A stretch of 64,000 nucleotides of DNA from SYIM01 sp041182885 (GCA_049423065.1 JBMSQB010000007.1:1-64000), one strand, 5' to 3'. Counted from the first letter of the stretch, positions 53,501 to 64,000 are shown. The notes: generated by a model from the letters alone, not told the origin. A program made the numbers and translations.

Positions 53501-55591
53501 TCACCGGCGCTGGGCTGCCCGCCGCCGCAGCACCTCGCGCACGGTGTTGGCCACATTGTCGGCAGTGAAGCCGAAGAGTTTGTTGAGCGCGCCTGCGGGT
53601 GCAGATTCGCCGAAGCTGTCGATACCCACCACGGCATCTACGCCGTATTTCCACCAGAAGTCGGTCACGCCGGCCTCAACGGCAATGCGCGGCACACCGG
53701 CAGGCAACACGGCCGCGCGATAGGCAGTGCTCTGCCTGTCGAACACGGTGGTGGAGGGCATGGAAACAATGCGCACCTCGATGCCGTCGGCGGCGAGTTG
53801 ATCACGCGCGGCAAGCGCAAGGCCCAGCTCGGAACCGGTTGCGATCAGCACCGCCTTCGCGCCAGCGGCGTCACGCAGCACGTAGGCACCGCGCGAAATC
53901 GCATCGACCTGAGTGCTTGAGCGGGTGACAAACGGCACCGCCTGCCTCGAAAACAGGAGCGAACTCGGCCCGTTGGCCCGCGCGATCGCCTCCGCCCACG
54001 CCACGGCCGACTCGACCGGATCGGCAGGCCGCCACACATCCATGAACGGAATGAGCCGAAGCGATGCGGCATGCTCGACCGGCTGGTGGGTAGGGCCGTC
54101 TTCGCCCAGGCCGATGGAATCATGGGTGAACACGAAAATGACGCGCTGCTTCATGAGCGCCGCCATGCGGAGCGCGTTCCGCGAGTAATCGGAGAACGTG
54201 AGGAAGGTGCCGCCGTAGGGAATGAAGCCGCCGTGCAGCGCGAGTCCGTTCATGATGGCGCTCATGCCGAATTCGCGTACGCCGTAGTTGATGTGCCGCC
54301 CGGGCGGGGTGCCCGCGGGCAGTTCCGCCCGCAGGGCGCCGCACCCGCGAAAATCGGTCAGGTTGCTGCCCGTGAGGTCGGCCGATCCCCCGATCAGTTC
54401 GCCCAGCGCAGGACCGAAGTGATTGAGCGCGTTTTGCGAGGCCTTGCGGGTGGCAATGGTTTCGGCCCGGGCGATGGCATCGGCGATGGCGGCGCTGCGC
54501 GCATCATCAAACGAATCGCCCAGTTCGCCCGCCATGCGCCGCTCGAATTCGGCGGCAAGCGCCGGATGAGCGCGGCGGTAGGCCTCAAACCGATGCTGCC
54601 AGTCTGCCTCGCGCGCCACCCCACCCGCGCGACCATCCCAGGCGACACGCACGGCGTCGGGAATCTCGAACGGCGCCGCGGTCCAGCCGATGGCGGCGCG
54701 CGTGGCCTCGATCTCGGCCGCTCCCAGCGGCTCGCCGTGCGCCTTGGCGCTGTTGGCCCGACCGGGCGAGCCCTTGCCGATGATGGTGCGACACTGAATC
54801 AGCGTGGGCGCGAAAACACCGTCGCGGCCCTCGCGTGCCCACAGCCGGGCCTGCTCGATCGCCGATTTCACGGCGGCCACATCATGCCCGTCCACCCCGC
54901 CGATCACGTGCCAGCCGTAGGCGCGGAACCGGGCCGCGGTGTCGTCGCTGAACCAGTGGCGCACTTCACCGTCGATGGAAATGCCATTGTCGTCATAAAG
55001 CACGATGAGGCGCGACAGCCGATGCGTGCCCGCAAGTGAACACGCTTCGTGCGAAATGCCTTCCATCAGGCAGCCATCGCCTGCGAACACCCAGGTGAGG
55101 TGATCGACGATCGTGTGACCGTCGCGATTGAATTCCGCGGCCAGCAGTTTTTCCGCAAGCGCCATACCCACGGCATTGGCGAGCCCCTGGCCCAGCGGGC
55201 CGGTGGTGGTTTCGATGCCAGGGGTGATGCCCACCTCGGGATGACCAGGTGTACGCGAATGAAGCTGACGGAAATTGCGCAGCTCGCTGACCGGGAGATC
55301 GTAGCCGGTGAGATGGAGGAGCGCATAGAGCAGCATGGAGCCGTGCCCGTTCGAGAGCACAAAGCGGTCACGGTCGGACCAGCGCGGGTTGGCGGGGTTG
55401 TGCGAGAGCACGCCCGACCACAACGCCACCGCAATTTCAGCCATGCCCATCGGCATGCCAGGGTGGCCCGAGTTGGCCTGCTGCACAGCATCCATGGCGA
55501 GCGCACGGATCGCTGCGGCCATGCGCGCCGACAACGGCCCGGAGGAGACAGCGGCTGGTGCTGCAGTGACTGGATCGCGCGTTTCGCCCAT
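53501..55591 (-). CDS. tkt: Transketolase
   Basis: This 696-residue thiamine-diphosphate enzyme of the pentose phosphate pathway has AVQQANSGHPGMPMGMAEIA, FVLSNGHGSMLLYALLH, VFAGDGCLMEGISHEA for the cofactor, and THDSIGLGEDGPTHQPVEH. Length is normal. A promoter with an extended -10 lies about 80 bases upstream. It heads tkt-gap-pgk. Confidence 0.97.
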   Translation of the reverse strand: MGETRDPVTAAPAAVSSGPLSARMAAAIRALAMDAVQQANSGHPGMPMGMAEIAVALWSGVLSHNPANPRWSDRDRFVLSNGHGSMLLYALLHLTGYDLPVSELRNFRQLHSRTPGHPEVGITPGIETTTGPLGQGLANAVGMALAEKLLAAEFNRDGHTIVDHLTWVFAGDGCLMEGISHEACSLAGTHRLSRLIVLYDDNGISIDGEVRHWFSDDTAARFRAYGWHVIGGVDGHDVAAVKSAIEQARLWAREGRDGVFAPTLIQCRTIIGKGSPGRANSAKAHGEPLGAAEIEATRAAIGWTAAPFEIPDAVRVAWDGRAGGVAREADWQHRFEAYRRAHPALAAEFERRMAGELGDSFDDARSAAIADAIARAETIATRKASQNALNHFGPALGELIGGSADLTGSNLTDFRGCGALRAELPAGTPPGRHINYGVREFGMSAIMNGLALHGGFIPYGGTFLTFSDYSRNALRMAALMKQRVIFVFTHDSIGLGEDGPTHQPVEHAASLRLIPFMDVWRPADPVESAVAWAEAIARANGPSSLLFSRQAVPFVTRSSTQVDAISRGAYVLRDAAGAKAVLIATGSELGLALAARDQLAADGIEVRIVSMPSTTVFDRQSTAYRAAVLPAGVPRIAVEAGVTDFWWKYGVDAVVGIDSFGESAPAGALNKLFGFTADNVANTVREVLRRRAAQRR

Positions 55592-55668
55592 GCGGAAGAC
55601 TCCCCGGACTCAAGCCTTGCGGCCGATGCGGTTGATCGGCGTCGTTTGACGGCTGGAGAAAACCCGAA

Positions 55669-55677
55669 ATTCTAACA
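55669..55677 (-). promoter_or_regulatory. Candidate extended -10 promoter for tkt-gap-pgk
   Basis: Minus strand TGTTAGAAT at 55677-55669: an extended TG plus TAGAAT (five of six), 77 bases before the tkt ATG. No matching -35 is needed for this class. Confidence 0.4.
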
Positions 55678-55715
55678 AAGCGGCGGGGCGAACCCGGGGG
55701 CCGGCAGCCCCCCGT

Positions 55716-55724
55716 TGCTATACT
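55716..55724 (+). promoter_or_regulatory. Candidate extended -10 promoter for speDE-rsmE
   Basis: TGCTATACT, an extended -10 with a five-of-six hexamer, lies 35 bases before the ATG at 55760. It is divergent from the tkt promoter, about 40 bases apart. Confidence 0.45.
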
Positions 55725-55759
55725 CGAAGGCTTTGCGGATTCCGGTCCGCGGGGTTCGA

Positions 55760-57064
55760 ATGCAGGGACTTCACCTTACCGCCGACCTCTACGACTGCCG
55801 CTGCGACCCGTCACTTCTCATCAGCGCGGATCGTCTCGCAGCGCTCTGCCGACGGGCGGTTGAACAGTCTGCCCTCACCCTGGTCGATGAAAAATACGTG
55901 CAGTTTCCCGACCATGACGGCGAGCCGGGCGGGGTCACCGGCGCGGTACTGCTCGCAGAATCGCATCTGGCAATCCATTCATGGCCGGAGCGCCGCAGCG
56001 TCACGCTGGATGTCTATGTCTGCAATTTTTCAACCGACAACTCGGCCAAGGCCGAACAGGCGCTGGATCTGCTCCTCGAGGCATTCGATCCTGGTTCGCG
56101 GGTGATCGAGCGCCTGCTGCGAGGCATTGACGATCCGTTCGCGCAGCCTGCTGCCTCGCTCGCCGGCACGCCGGCCGACCGCACCGCTCCCAAAGCGCTC
56201 CCGAACGGTCAGGGGCTGCTGCTCGAATGGCTCAACAGCGACAGCGCATATGGGTTTCGCGCCTCGCAGCGGCTGGAATCGGTACGAACTCCCTGGCAAA
56301 AGCTCGAGGTGTTCGACACGCCGCAATGGGGGCGGCTGTTCCGCCTCGATGGCTGCTTCATGACCTCGGAGCGCGATGAGTTCTACTACCACGAGCCGAT
56401 CATCCATCCTGCGGCAACCGCCCACCCGGCACCCGCCGCCGCGCTGATCGTGGGCGGCGGCGACGGTGGCTCGGCCGAAGAGCTTCTCAAGCACCCCAGC
56501 ATGCGCGAGATCGTCATTGCGGAGCTGGATGCCGAGGTGATCCGGATGTCCCGCACGCACCTGCAGGCGGTGCATCAGGGTGCGCTCGATGATCCCCGGG
56601 TCACGATCAGTATCGGCGATGGCTGGGACACGACCGAGGCCCTGGCCCGCTCGGGAAAACGTTTCGACCTGGTGATTCTCGATCTCACCGACCCCGACAC
56701 GCCCGCGCACCGGCTCTACACGCGCGACTACTTCGCGCTCGCGAAAAGCGTCCTGAACCCGGGCGGCGCGCTTTCGCTTCACGTTGGCGCACCCGCCTAT
56801 CGTCCGGAGCGGGTTCGCGCACTTCTCGCCGACCTGCGGGCCGTGTTTGCAATCGTCCGACCACTGGGTGTGCATGTACCGCTCTATGGGGCCTACTGGG
56901 GCATGGCGGTGGCGTCCGATCACCTCGATCCCCTGGCCCTCGATGCGGCAGAAGCCGCTCACCGAATCGCGGCCCGTGGCCTTCAGCATCTGCGCTACTA
57001 CAACGAACAGGTGCACAGCGGGCTCTTTGCCTTGCCCAATTTTTATCGGGCGCTACAGCCTTGA
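55760..57064 (+). CDS. S-adenosylmethionine decarboxylase-spermidine synthase fusion (SpeD-SpeE)
   Basis: One 434-residue frame joins two polyamine enzymes. Residues 1-125 are a prokaryotic class AdoMet decarboxylase: the self-cleavage site is LAESHLAIHSWPE (Glu67-Ser68, His73) and Cys88 follows in DVYVCNF. A linker with Pro/Ala lies at about 126-148. Residues 150-434 are an aminopropyltransferase: YYHEPIIHP (209-217), the AdoMet-type motif LIVGGGDGGSAEELL (from 229), and LDLTDPDTPAHRLY (307-320). Decarboxylated AdoMet made by the first part would be used by the second. The start at 55760 places the SpeD domain at the N-terminus. It overlaps rsmE by 4 bases. Confidence 0.88.
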   Translation: MQGLHLTADLYDCRCDPSLLISADRLAALCRRAVEQSALTLVDEKYVQFPDHDGEPGGVTGAVLLAESHLAIHSWPERRSVTLDVYVCNFSTDNSAKAEQALDLLLEAFDPGSRVIERLLRGIDDPFAQPAASLAGTPADRTAPKALPNGQGLLLEWLNSDSAYGFRASQRLESVRTPWQKLEVFDTPQWGRLFRLDGCFMTSERDEFYYHEPIIHPAATAHPAPAAALIVGGGDGGSAEELLKHPSMREIVIAELDAEVIRMSRTHLQAVHQGALDDPRVTISIGDGWDTTEALARSGKRFDLVILDLTDPDTPAHRLYTRDYFALAKSVLNPGGALSLHVGAPAYRPERVRALLADLRAVFAIVRPLGVHVPLYGAYWGMAVASDHLDPLALDAAEAAHRIAARGLQHLRYYNEQVHSGLFALPNFYRALQP

Positions 57065-57810
57065 TCCCGCGTGTGCTGGTCCGTGCGGCCGACCCCGCTC
57101 TGCCGTTTGCGAGCGGCCTCCGGGTTGCGCTCGACACCCGACAGCGACACTACCTCACGCGGGTATTGAGACTGGTCCAGGGCGCCGAGGTCGAGCTTTT
57201 CGATGGTCGCGGGGGCCGTTGGGCAGCGCGTCTGGACGGTGCAGCCGGGAGCGCCTGTCTGGTCATCCAGGCCGCCTTGCGCGCCACCCCGGAAAGCCCG
57301 CTCGCCATCCATCTGGGTCAGTGCCTGTCCAGCGCAGACAAAATGGACTGGACCATCGAGAAGGCCGTCGAGCTGGGTGCCACCACCATCACCCCGCTTT
57401 TTTCCAGCCGCAGCCAGGTCCGTCTCGATGAGGACCGCGCACGGCGCAAACTCGAGCACTGGCGCGCAGTCGCCGAGGCCGCCTGCATGCAGAGCGGGCG
57501 CGATGTGCTCCCGGACGTAGCCGAACCGAGCCCGATCGCACGCTGGATCGAGCAGGCGGCCGATTCCCTGCGGCTGGTACTCGACCCGCAGGCAGCCACC
57601 TCGCTGTCGGCGTGCGTCCGCGCCAACACGCCCGGTCGCACCCCGATCTGTCTGCTGGCGGGGCCCGAATCGGGTCTGGATGGGGAGGAACTGGCAGCGG
57701 CGCGTTCAGCGGGCTTTCAGGCTGTCAGCCTGGGCCCACGGGTGCTTCGCACCGAAACCGCAGGGCTCGCCGCAATCGCTGCACTGCAGGCGTTGGCCGG
57801 CGATTTTTGA
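57061..57810 (+). CDS. rsmE: 16S rRNA (uracil-1498-N3)-methyltransferase RsmE
   Basis: This 249-residue SPOUT-class methyltransferase has the N-terminal PUA-like part (RHYLTRVLRLVQGAEVELFDG), then ECMQ-equivalent AEAACMQSGRDVLP, the AdoMet-knot blocks LLAGPESGLDGEE and VSLGPRVLRTETAGLAAIAAL. The start is TTG at 57061, overlapping the speDE stop (TTGA). The GPEGG loop of the family is GPESG here, a conservative change. Confidence 0.93.
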   Translation: MIPRVLVRAADPALPFASGLRVALDTRQRHYLTRVLRLVQGAEVELFDGRGGRWAARLDGAAGSACLVIQAALRATPESPLAIHLGQCLSSADKMDWTIEKAVELGATTITPLFSSRSQVRLDEDRARRKLEHWRAVAEAACMQSGRDVLPDVAEPSPIARWIEQAADSLRLVLDPQAATSLSACVRANTPGRTPICLLAGPESGLDGEELAAARSAGFQAVSLGPRVLRTETAGLAAIAALQALAGDF

Positions 57811-57823
57811 GCCCGGTAGCGGG

Positions 57824-58252
57824 TCAGGCAGCCGGGCGCGAGGCCCGCGCGTCGGCCACCGAGTAAAACACGCGAAATGCGATGCCCTTGTCGAAAAAGA
57901 AATCGGCGGCATCACGGAACACATCGAGCAGCGCGTCGCGCTGGTCGCGATCGAAATGCGCGCCCGCGGGCAGGCGCTGAAGCACCACGACAAAACCGGG
58001 TTGGTCGGTATCGGCCGCCGGCTTGAGATCAGTCATGCAGTCGTAGAGGGCATCGAGGTTGCCACCAAAATGCCCTGGCAGCGTGAAGCCCTCGGCGATC
58101 CGACTCATCACGCCCGCTTTGTCGTCGACGCCATCGAAGTCGGCCCTGAGCACCGTCTGGCTGCTTCGCTTGGCGTTTCGCAGCAGTTCATCCAGATCGT
58201 ACGCTGCCAGCGGCAGCATTGCCTGAGCCGGCATATTGCTGAGTGCAGTCAT
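57824..58252 (-). CDS. Barstar-family RNase inhibitor
   Basis: This 142-residue cytoplasmic protein contains the barstar core GFTLPGHFGGNLDALYDCMTDL, including the helix that blocks barnase active sites, and an acidic face. Barnase-type genes are usually paired with it, and here the upstream ATGA overlap with the RNase gene supports a toxin-inhibitor pair. Length is longer than B. amyloliquefaciens barstar (90), as in many proteobacterial relatives. Confidence 0.92.
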   Translation of the reverse strand: MTALSNMPAQAMLPLAAYDLDELLRNAKRSSQTVLRADFDGVDDKAGVMSRIAEGFTLPGHFGGNLDALYDCMTDLKPAADTDQPGFVVVLQRLPAGAHFDRDQRDALLDVFRDAADFFFDKGIAFRVFYSVADARASRPAA

Positions 58253-58680
58253 CGTTCCTGCCTCCCGTTTGGGGCTTCACGGATGCGCCGAAAACTCTTG
58301 TAGTGATCATCGGTGTAGAAATACTCGCCCGAGGTTCGCGGGTCGCCACCCGCCACGATCCGGCGCGCACCCCGCGTGCGCTCGCCTGGGGTGCGGACGG
58401 TGTACTCGGAGTAGTGATCCGGCGGCCGCTGCGGCAACACCCGCTCTCGGTTACCGAAACGGGTACCGTCTTTGTCGTACGGAAAGGGTCCACCCGCCTT
58501 GATCAGGCGCAGCGTTTCACGCGCTTCCGGCGGGAGCTCGGCAAGATCGACCCAGGCAATGCCCGCAGCCGCTTCGGGAGACGCGCGCTGTGCCTGTGCG
58601 GGCGCCGTGCCGCCGCCCAGCCAACCGGCCAGAATCAGCAGGGCGGTGCAAACAAAAATTGACAGCCATCGTGTAATCAT
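58249..58680 (-). CDS. Secreted barnase-type guanyl-specific ribonuclease
   Basis: This 143-residue protein has a Sec signal peptide (hydrophobic core 5-20, cleavage likely after AQA at about 30) and a mature part with FPYDKDGTRFGNRERVLP, YSEYTVRTPGE, RGARRIVAGG and YYTDDHYKSFRRI-like FYTDDHYKSFRRI. By comparison with barnase, Glu92, Arg107 and His126 are the catalytic candidates. It is exported, while barstar protects the cytoplasm; the biological target is not known. Confidence 0.9.
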   Translation of the reverse strand: MITRWLSIFVCTALLILAGWLGGGTAPAQAQRASPEAAAGIAWVDLAELPPEARETLRLIKAGGPFPYDKDGTRFGNRERVLPQRPPDHYSEYTVRTPGERTRGARRIVAGGDPRTSGEYFYTDDHYKSFRRIREAPNGRQER

Positions 58681-58731
58681 TTCCGTACTAGGCCACAGCG
58701 CAAGCGGTTTGGCAAGCGCCAGCCTGGTCGG

Positions 58732-59871
58732 TCAGGCCGGCGAGAAAACGATATCGCAGCTGTCGGGCTGAACCCAGCGTGCGCACTCGCGGGTGCGGTC
58801 CAGGCAACCGCCGTGCTCGTACACCCCACGCGGGTCGCGCCAGCGCTGCATCAGCGCGAGCACACGCGCATGCTCTGCGGGGTCGGCCTCGGTCAACGCC
58901 ACCCGGCGCGCGACTTCGTCTTCATCCACCCGGAGGCGGCCATCCTCACCCCGGTAGGTGGCATGGCGCCAGTGGTAGATCTCGACACATTTCCTCTCGA
59001 GGGTGAAGGGCGCATTGCGCTTCCAGAAATTGGAGAACAATCCGTCGCCGATATAAATCACCCAGGAGCCTTCAAAACCCTCGGCATCGGCCGAATGGGC
59101 ATCGGGATTGCGAAACCAGATGCGGTCACCGGGAACAAACCAGCAAGCGGGCACGGGCTCGTCAAAGGTTCCCAGCTCGCGCAGCAGCACGTCGTGGAAT
59201 TCGCGCGATTCGATCGGCCGGCGCGTCGAACGCTCCCGCAGGCGCTGCTTGAGTTCAGGGTGAACGCGCGCGGCCTCGCGCGCGATCGCGAGCAGCATCA
59301 CATACTCGGAGGCGCGATAGCAGCCAAAGCCGTACGGGTCCTCGTCCGGACCGGGCTGCGTGGCGGCGGCAAGCGCACCGACCAGGCTGCAGCCCGGACG
59401 CAGGCTGAAGCTGCCGGTTTCCAGTCGGTCCCAATACGCCTCGGGACGGTACTGGTCGATATCGAAGCGGAGTGCGGTGGCGGCTCCCGCCTGGGCCGTG
59501 TCGACACGAATCCGCACCGCCGACTCAAACTCGTCAAAATCCGGGAAATCGAGCTCGAGCGGTGACAAGAGCAGGCTGGTGAGCACCTCTCGTTCGGTAT
59601 GGCGTTCGTCGCGCCCACACTGATCGGCAAGCACCTCGCCCAAGGCAGTGGTGTCGAGCTGCGGCGCCCAGGTCACGCTGGACTCGGGCGCGAGGCCCGC
59701 GCACAGCGACGAGTGGTTCGCCTGGACCCGGACATGGGCAAGCAGACCAAGCTCGTCGAGCCACGCGCGCAGACGCTGCGTGTCCCGCCCCGGATCTGTG
59801 GCAACACCCGCTCCCCCGATCCGGATTCCCTTGTGCTCCCCCTGTCCGGACTCTTTTTGGATCCGGTTCAT
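58732..59871 (-). CDS. Uncharacterised protein, possibly transglutaminase-like at the C-terminus
   Basis: This 379-residue acidic, soluble protein has no signal peptide or membrane helix. I do not recognise the family. A C-terminal stretch (about 240-300) reads VPGDRIWFRNPD, then GFEGSWVIYIGDGLFSNFW, which recalls Bacillus Tgl-type transglutaminases and NlpC-like cysteine peptidases; a cysteine (about 241, in PACWFVPGD) precedes it. This is weak. A second region, TSLLLSPLELDFPDFDEFESA, suggests an alpha/beta repeat. It lies 51 bases before the barnase gene in the same direction, so it may belong to the same unit. Confidence 0.6.
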   Translation of the reverse strand: MNRIQKESGQGEHKGIRIGGAGVATDPGRDTQRLRAWLDELGLLAHVRVQANHSSLCAGLAPESSVTWAPQLDTTALGEVLADQCGRDERHTEREVLTSLLLSPLELDFPDFDEFESAVRIRVDTAQAGAATALRFDIDQYRPEAYWDRLETGSFSLRPGCSLVGALAAATQPGPDEDPYGFGCYRASEYVMLLAIAREAARVHPELKQRLRERSTRRPIESREFHDVLLRELGTFDEPVPACWFVPGDRIWFRNPDAHSADAEGFEGSWVIYIGDGLFSNFWKRNAPFTLERKCVEIYHWRHATYRGEDGRLRVDEDEVARRVALTEADPAEHARVLALMQRWRDPRGVYEHGGCLDRTRECARWVQPDSCDIVFSPA

Positions 59872-59878
59872 GCGCCGA

Positions 59879-59908
59879 AGTATTGATCACGCCATGCCGG
59901 AAAGGCAA
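59879..59908 (-). promoter_or_regulatory. Candidate promoter for the gene starting at 59871
   Basis: Minus strand TTGCCT (59908-59903), 18-base spacer, AATACT (59884-59879), each four of six. The start codon follows only 7 bases after the -10, and no ribosome site is seen, so a leaderless transcript is possible. Confidence 0.3.
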
Positions 59909-59943
59909 GGGCCCGGACCGGTGTTGCGAAACAGGGCCCGCGC

Positions 59944-62220
<2,277 letters not shown>

Positions 62221-62264
62221 TTTATGTCTCCCCGGAGCACGGGCCCCAGTCTGGCGAACAGGTC

Positions 62265-64000
62265 TTATCGATCATACAGGCAACGTTCCAGCACACGGGC
62301 AACATGCAAGGCTTCGCGGCCGGCGCCATCGAGGATCTGATGCCGGCAGCTTGTGCCGTCTGCGACGATGAGTGTGCCGTCGTCGGCGGCGCGCACCGCG
62401 GGCAGAAGCGACAGTTCAGCCATCCTGACCGAGGTATCAAAATGCTCGGCCTCATAGCCAAACGCTCCGGCCATGCCACAGCACGATGACTCGATCGTCT
62501 CGACGCTTGCGCCTGGAATCCGCTTGAGCACCGCGTGCACAGGCGGCATCAGATCGAAGGCCTTCTGGTGACAGTGGCCGTGCACCAGGAGCTTGAGGCC
62601 AGGCTGCGGCGCCACGGGCAAGTCAAGCGTACCCGCCGCCATCTGCGCGGCCAGGAACTCCTCAAAGAGCTGCGCGGATGCCGCCACCTTCTGTGCGAGG
62701 TCCCCCAGCCCAAGGACCAGTGCCTCATCGCGAAGCGTGAGGAGGCAGGAGGGCTCAAGGCCAATCACCGGTATGCCCCGTTCGACAAAGGGCGCGAGTG
62801 CCGCGAGCGTGCGCCGCAGCTCGGCGCGCGCCTCATCGAGCAGTCCCGCCGACAGCCAGGTCCGACCACAGCAGAGCGCGCGTTGCGGCGTTGCATCGCC
62901 CGCTGCGGGCATCGCCACATGCACGCGCCACCCCGCGGCATTCAGCACGCGTCGCGCGGCCGACAGCGTCTCGGCCTCGAAGTGGTTGTTGAAGGTGTCT
63001 GCAAACAGCACCACCTCGCGCACGGCAAGCGCGGGCGGGGGCGCCTCAGGCTGGTGGGTGAAGGGAACGGGCGCCCAGCGCGGGAGGCTGCGCCGGGCCG
63101 ACAGCCCGAAGAGCTTTTCGCGCAGCCAGCCACTGCCGGGGGCGCGCGCCAGCGCATTGAGAACCGGCGCCATCTGCGAGGCAACCGAGGCGTAACGCGG
63201 CAGACTGGCGATCAGTTTCTCGCGCAGCGTCGGCGGCTTCACCTGGCGCAGCTGATGCTGGTATTCGAGCTTCATCTTCGCCATGTCGACGCCCGTCGGA
63301 CACTCGCGACGACAGCCCTTGCAGCTCACGCACAAGGCCATGGTCTGGGCAAGCTCGTCGGAGCCGAGCGCGTCCTGACCCAGCTGCCCCGACAGCGCAA
63401 GGCGCAGGGTGTTGGCACGGCCCCGCGTGAGGTGCTGTTCGTCGGCAGTGACGCGCCAGCTGGGGCACATGGTGCCGGCATCAAATTTTCGGCAATGGCC
63501 ATTGTTGTTGCACATCTCGATGGCTTTGCCGAATCCACCTGCCGGGTCGCCCCCGGTACCCGGCGCCGACAGGGTCTCGGTGAGCGGGTCGTTCTGAACA
63601 TCCCAGGCCGACCAGTCAAGCCCCGTACGAAGCGGTTGCATTGCATAACCGGGACGGTAGCGAAACAGCGTCCGGTCATCCATCCTGGTCGCGCGAACGA
63701 TTTTCCCCGGGTTCAGAAGATTCGTCGGATCGAACAGGTCTTTCACCTCTTCGAAGGCGCGTGTGAGACGCGGGCCATATTGCCAGGCCACCCATTCGCT
63801 GCGCACCAGACCGTCGCCGTGCTCCCCCGAAAACGCGCCTTTGTAGCGGCGCACCAGTTCGGCAGCCTCCTCGGCAATCGCGCGCATCCGGGCAGCGCCC
63901 CCCTGCGGACCATCGGCACGCATGTCGAGGATGGGGCGCACATGAAGCGTACCCACCGAGGCATGCGCATACCAGGTGCCACGCGTGCCGTGGCGGCGAA
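62265..64000 (-). CDS. FAD-linked oxidase with Fe-S cluster domain (glycolate/D-lactate/2-hydroxyglutarate dehydrogenase type), partial
   Basis: The frame enters at the right window edge and ends at 62265; 578 residues are visible. The first residues (GTWYAHASVGTLHVRP) are internal to the C-terminal FAD-oxidase domain, with GAFSGEHGDGLVRSEW and DPTNLLNPGKIV following. Then comes a two-cluster ferredoxin region (CNNNGHCRKFDAGTMCPSW; CVSCKGCRRECPTGVDM) and a CCG-type domain (ALCCGRTWLSAG; ESSCCGMAGAFG). Such YdiJ-like proteins of about 1000 residues oxidise D-2-hydroxyacids. The FAD-binding N-terminus lies outside the window, so substrate cannot be judged. Confidence 0.93.
   Translation of the reverse strand, partial: RRHGTRGTWYAHASVGTLHVRPILDMRADGPQGGAARMRAIAEEAAELVRRYKGAFSGEHGDGLVRSEWVAWQYGPRLTRAFEEVKDLFDPTNLLNPGKIVRATRMDDRTLFRYRPGYAMQPLRTGLDWSAWDVQNDPLTETLSAPGTGGDPAGGFGKAIEMCNNNGHCRKFDAGTMCPSWRVTADEQHLTRGRANTLRLALSGQLGQDALGSDELAQTMALCVSCKGCRRECPTGVDMAKMKLEYQHQLRQVKPPTLREKLIASLPRYASVASQMAPVLNALARAPGSGWLREKLFGLSARRSLPRWAPVPFTHQPEAPPPALAVREVVLFADTFNNHFEAETLSAARRVLNAAGWRVHVAMPAAGDATPQRALCCGRTWLSAGLLDEARAELRRTLAALAPFVERGIPVIGLEPSCLLTLRDEALVLGLGDLAQKVAASAQLFEEFLAAQMAAGTLDLPVAPQPGLKLLVHGHCHQKAFDLMPPVHAVLKRIPGASVETIESSCCGMAGAFGYEAEHFDTSVRMAELSLLPAVRAADDGTLIVADGTSCRHQILDGAGREALHVARVLERCLYDR

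Overview
The window is a stretch of high-GC, densely packed chromosome from a betaproteobacterium, most likely a member of the Burkholderiales. The evidence is gene content and order: lptG-lptF divergent from pepA-holC-valS; tkt-gap-pgk / pyk / fba-purC-purE-purK; a urease operon ureDABCEFG; a hybrid malic enzyme; and TRAP and TTT (TctAB) uptake systems. I saw no tRNA, rRNA, insertion sequence, phage gene or CRISPR array. Nothing in coding style suggests recent transfer.

Layout. 1-4 kb: end of an alpha/beta hydrolase, then a TRAP transporter (dctP-dctQ-dctM) followed by a beta-hydroxyacid dehydrogenase, with a well-formed terminator and a promoter upstream. 4-11.5 kb: LptFG divergent from pepA-holC-valS. 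11.5-17.5 kb: a six-gene minus-strand block headed by alaS (MFS permease, two half-size ChrA subunits, TusA-like protein, SDR). 17.6-21 kb: CaiB/BaiF CoA-transferase, then tctB-tctA without a tctC. 21-27 kb: urease operon. 27-33 kb: HAD hydrolase, gamma-glutamyltransferase-like enzyme, a second beta-hydroxyacid dehydrogenase, a DUF1499-FKBP fusion, glnS. 33-36 kb: metallo-hydrolase, DUF2237, DUF72, msrA. 36-41.7 kb: a two-domain flavoprotein resembling 2-aminobenzoyl-CoA monooxygenase/reductase, divergent from ridA, gcdH and a DHA2 exporter. 41.7-45.8 kb: psd, MaoC hydratase, nicotinate phosphoribosyltransferase, sua5. 45.8-55.6 kb: purine genes and central carbon metabolism. 55.7-60 kb: a speD-speE fusion, rsmE, a secreted barnase-type RNase with barstar, and an unrecognised protein. 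60-64 kb: malic enzyme and the C-terminal part of a large FAD/Fe-S oxidoreductase.

How genes work together. Translational coupling by 1-8 base overlaps is common (alaS to chrA; ureB to ureC; purC to purE to purK to sua5; barnase to barstar; speDE to rsmE), so most blocks are probably co-transcribed. The 36-40 kb genes share a divergent promoter region with a palindrome that looks like a MarR-type operator, which suggests a regulated aromatic acyl-CoA or glutaryl-CoA route.

The most unusual items are the DUF1499-FKBP fusion with an internal start, the speD-speE fusion, the secreted RNase/barstar pair beside an unknown protein, a 12-bp minisatellite coding for the N-terminus of Sua5, and a structured, terminator-ended RNA segment between lptG and dctP.
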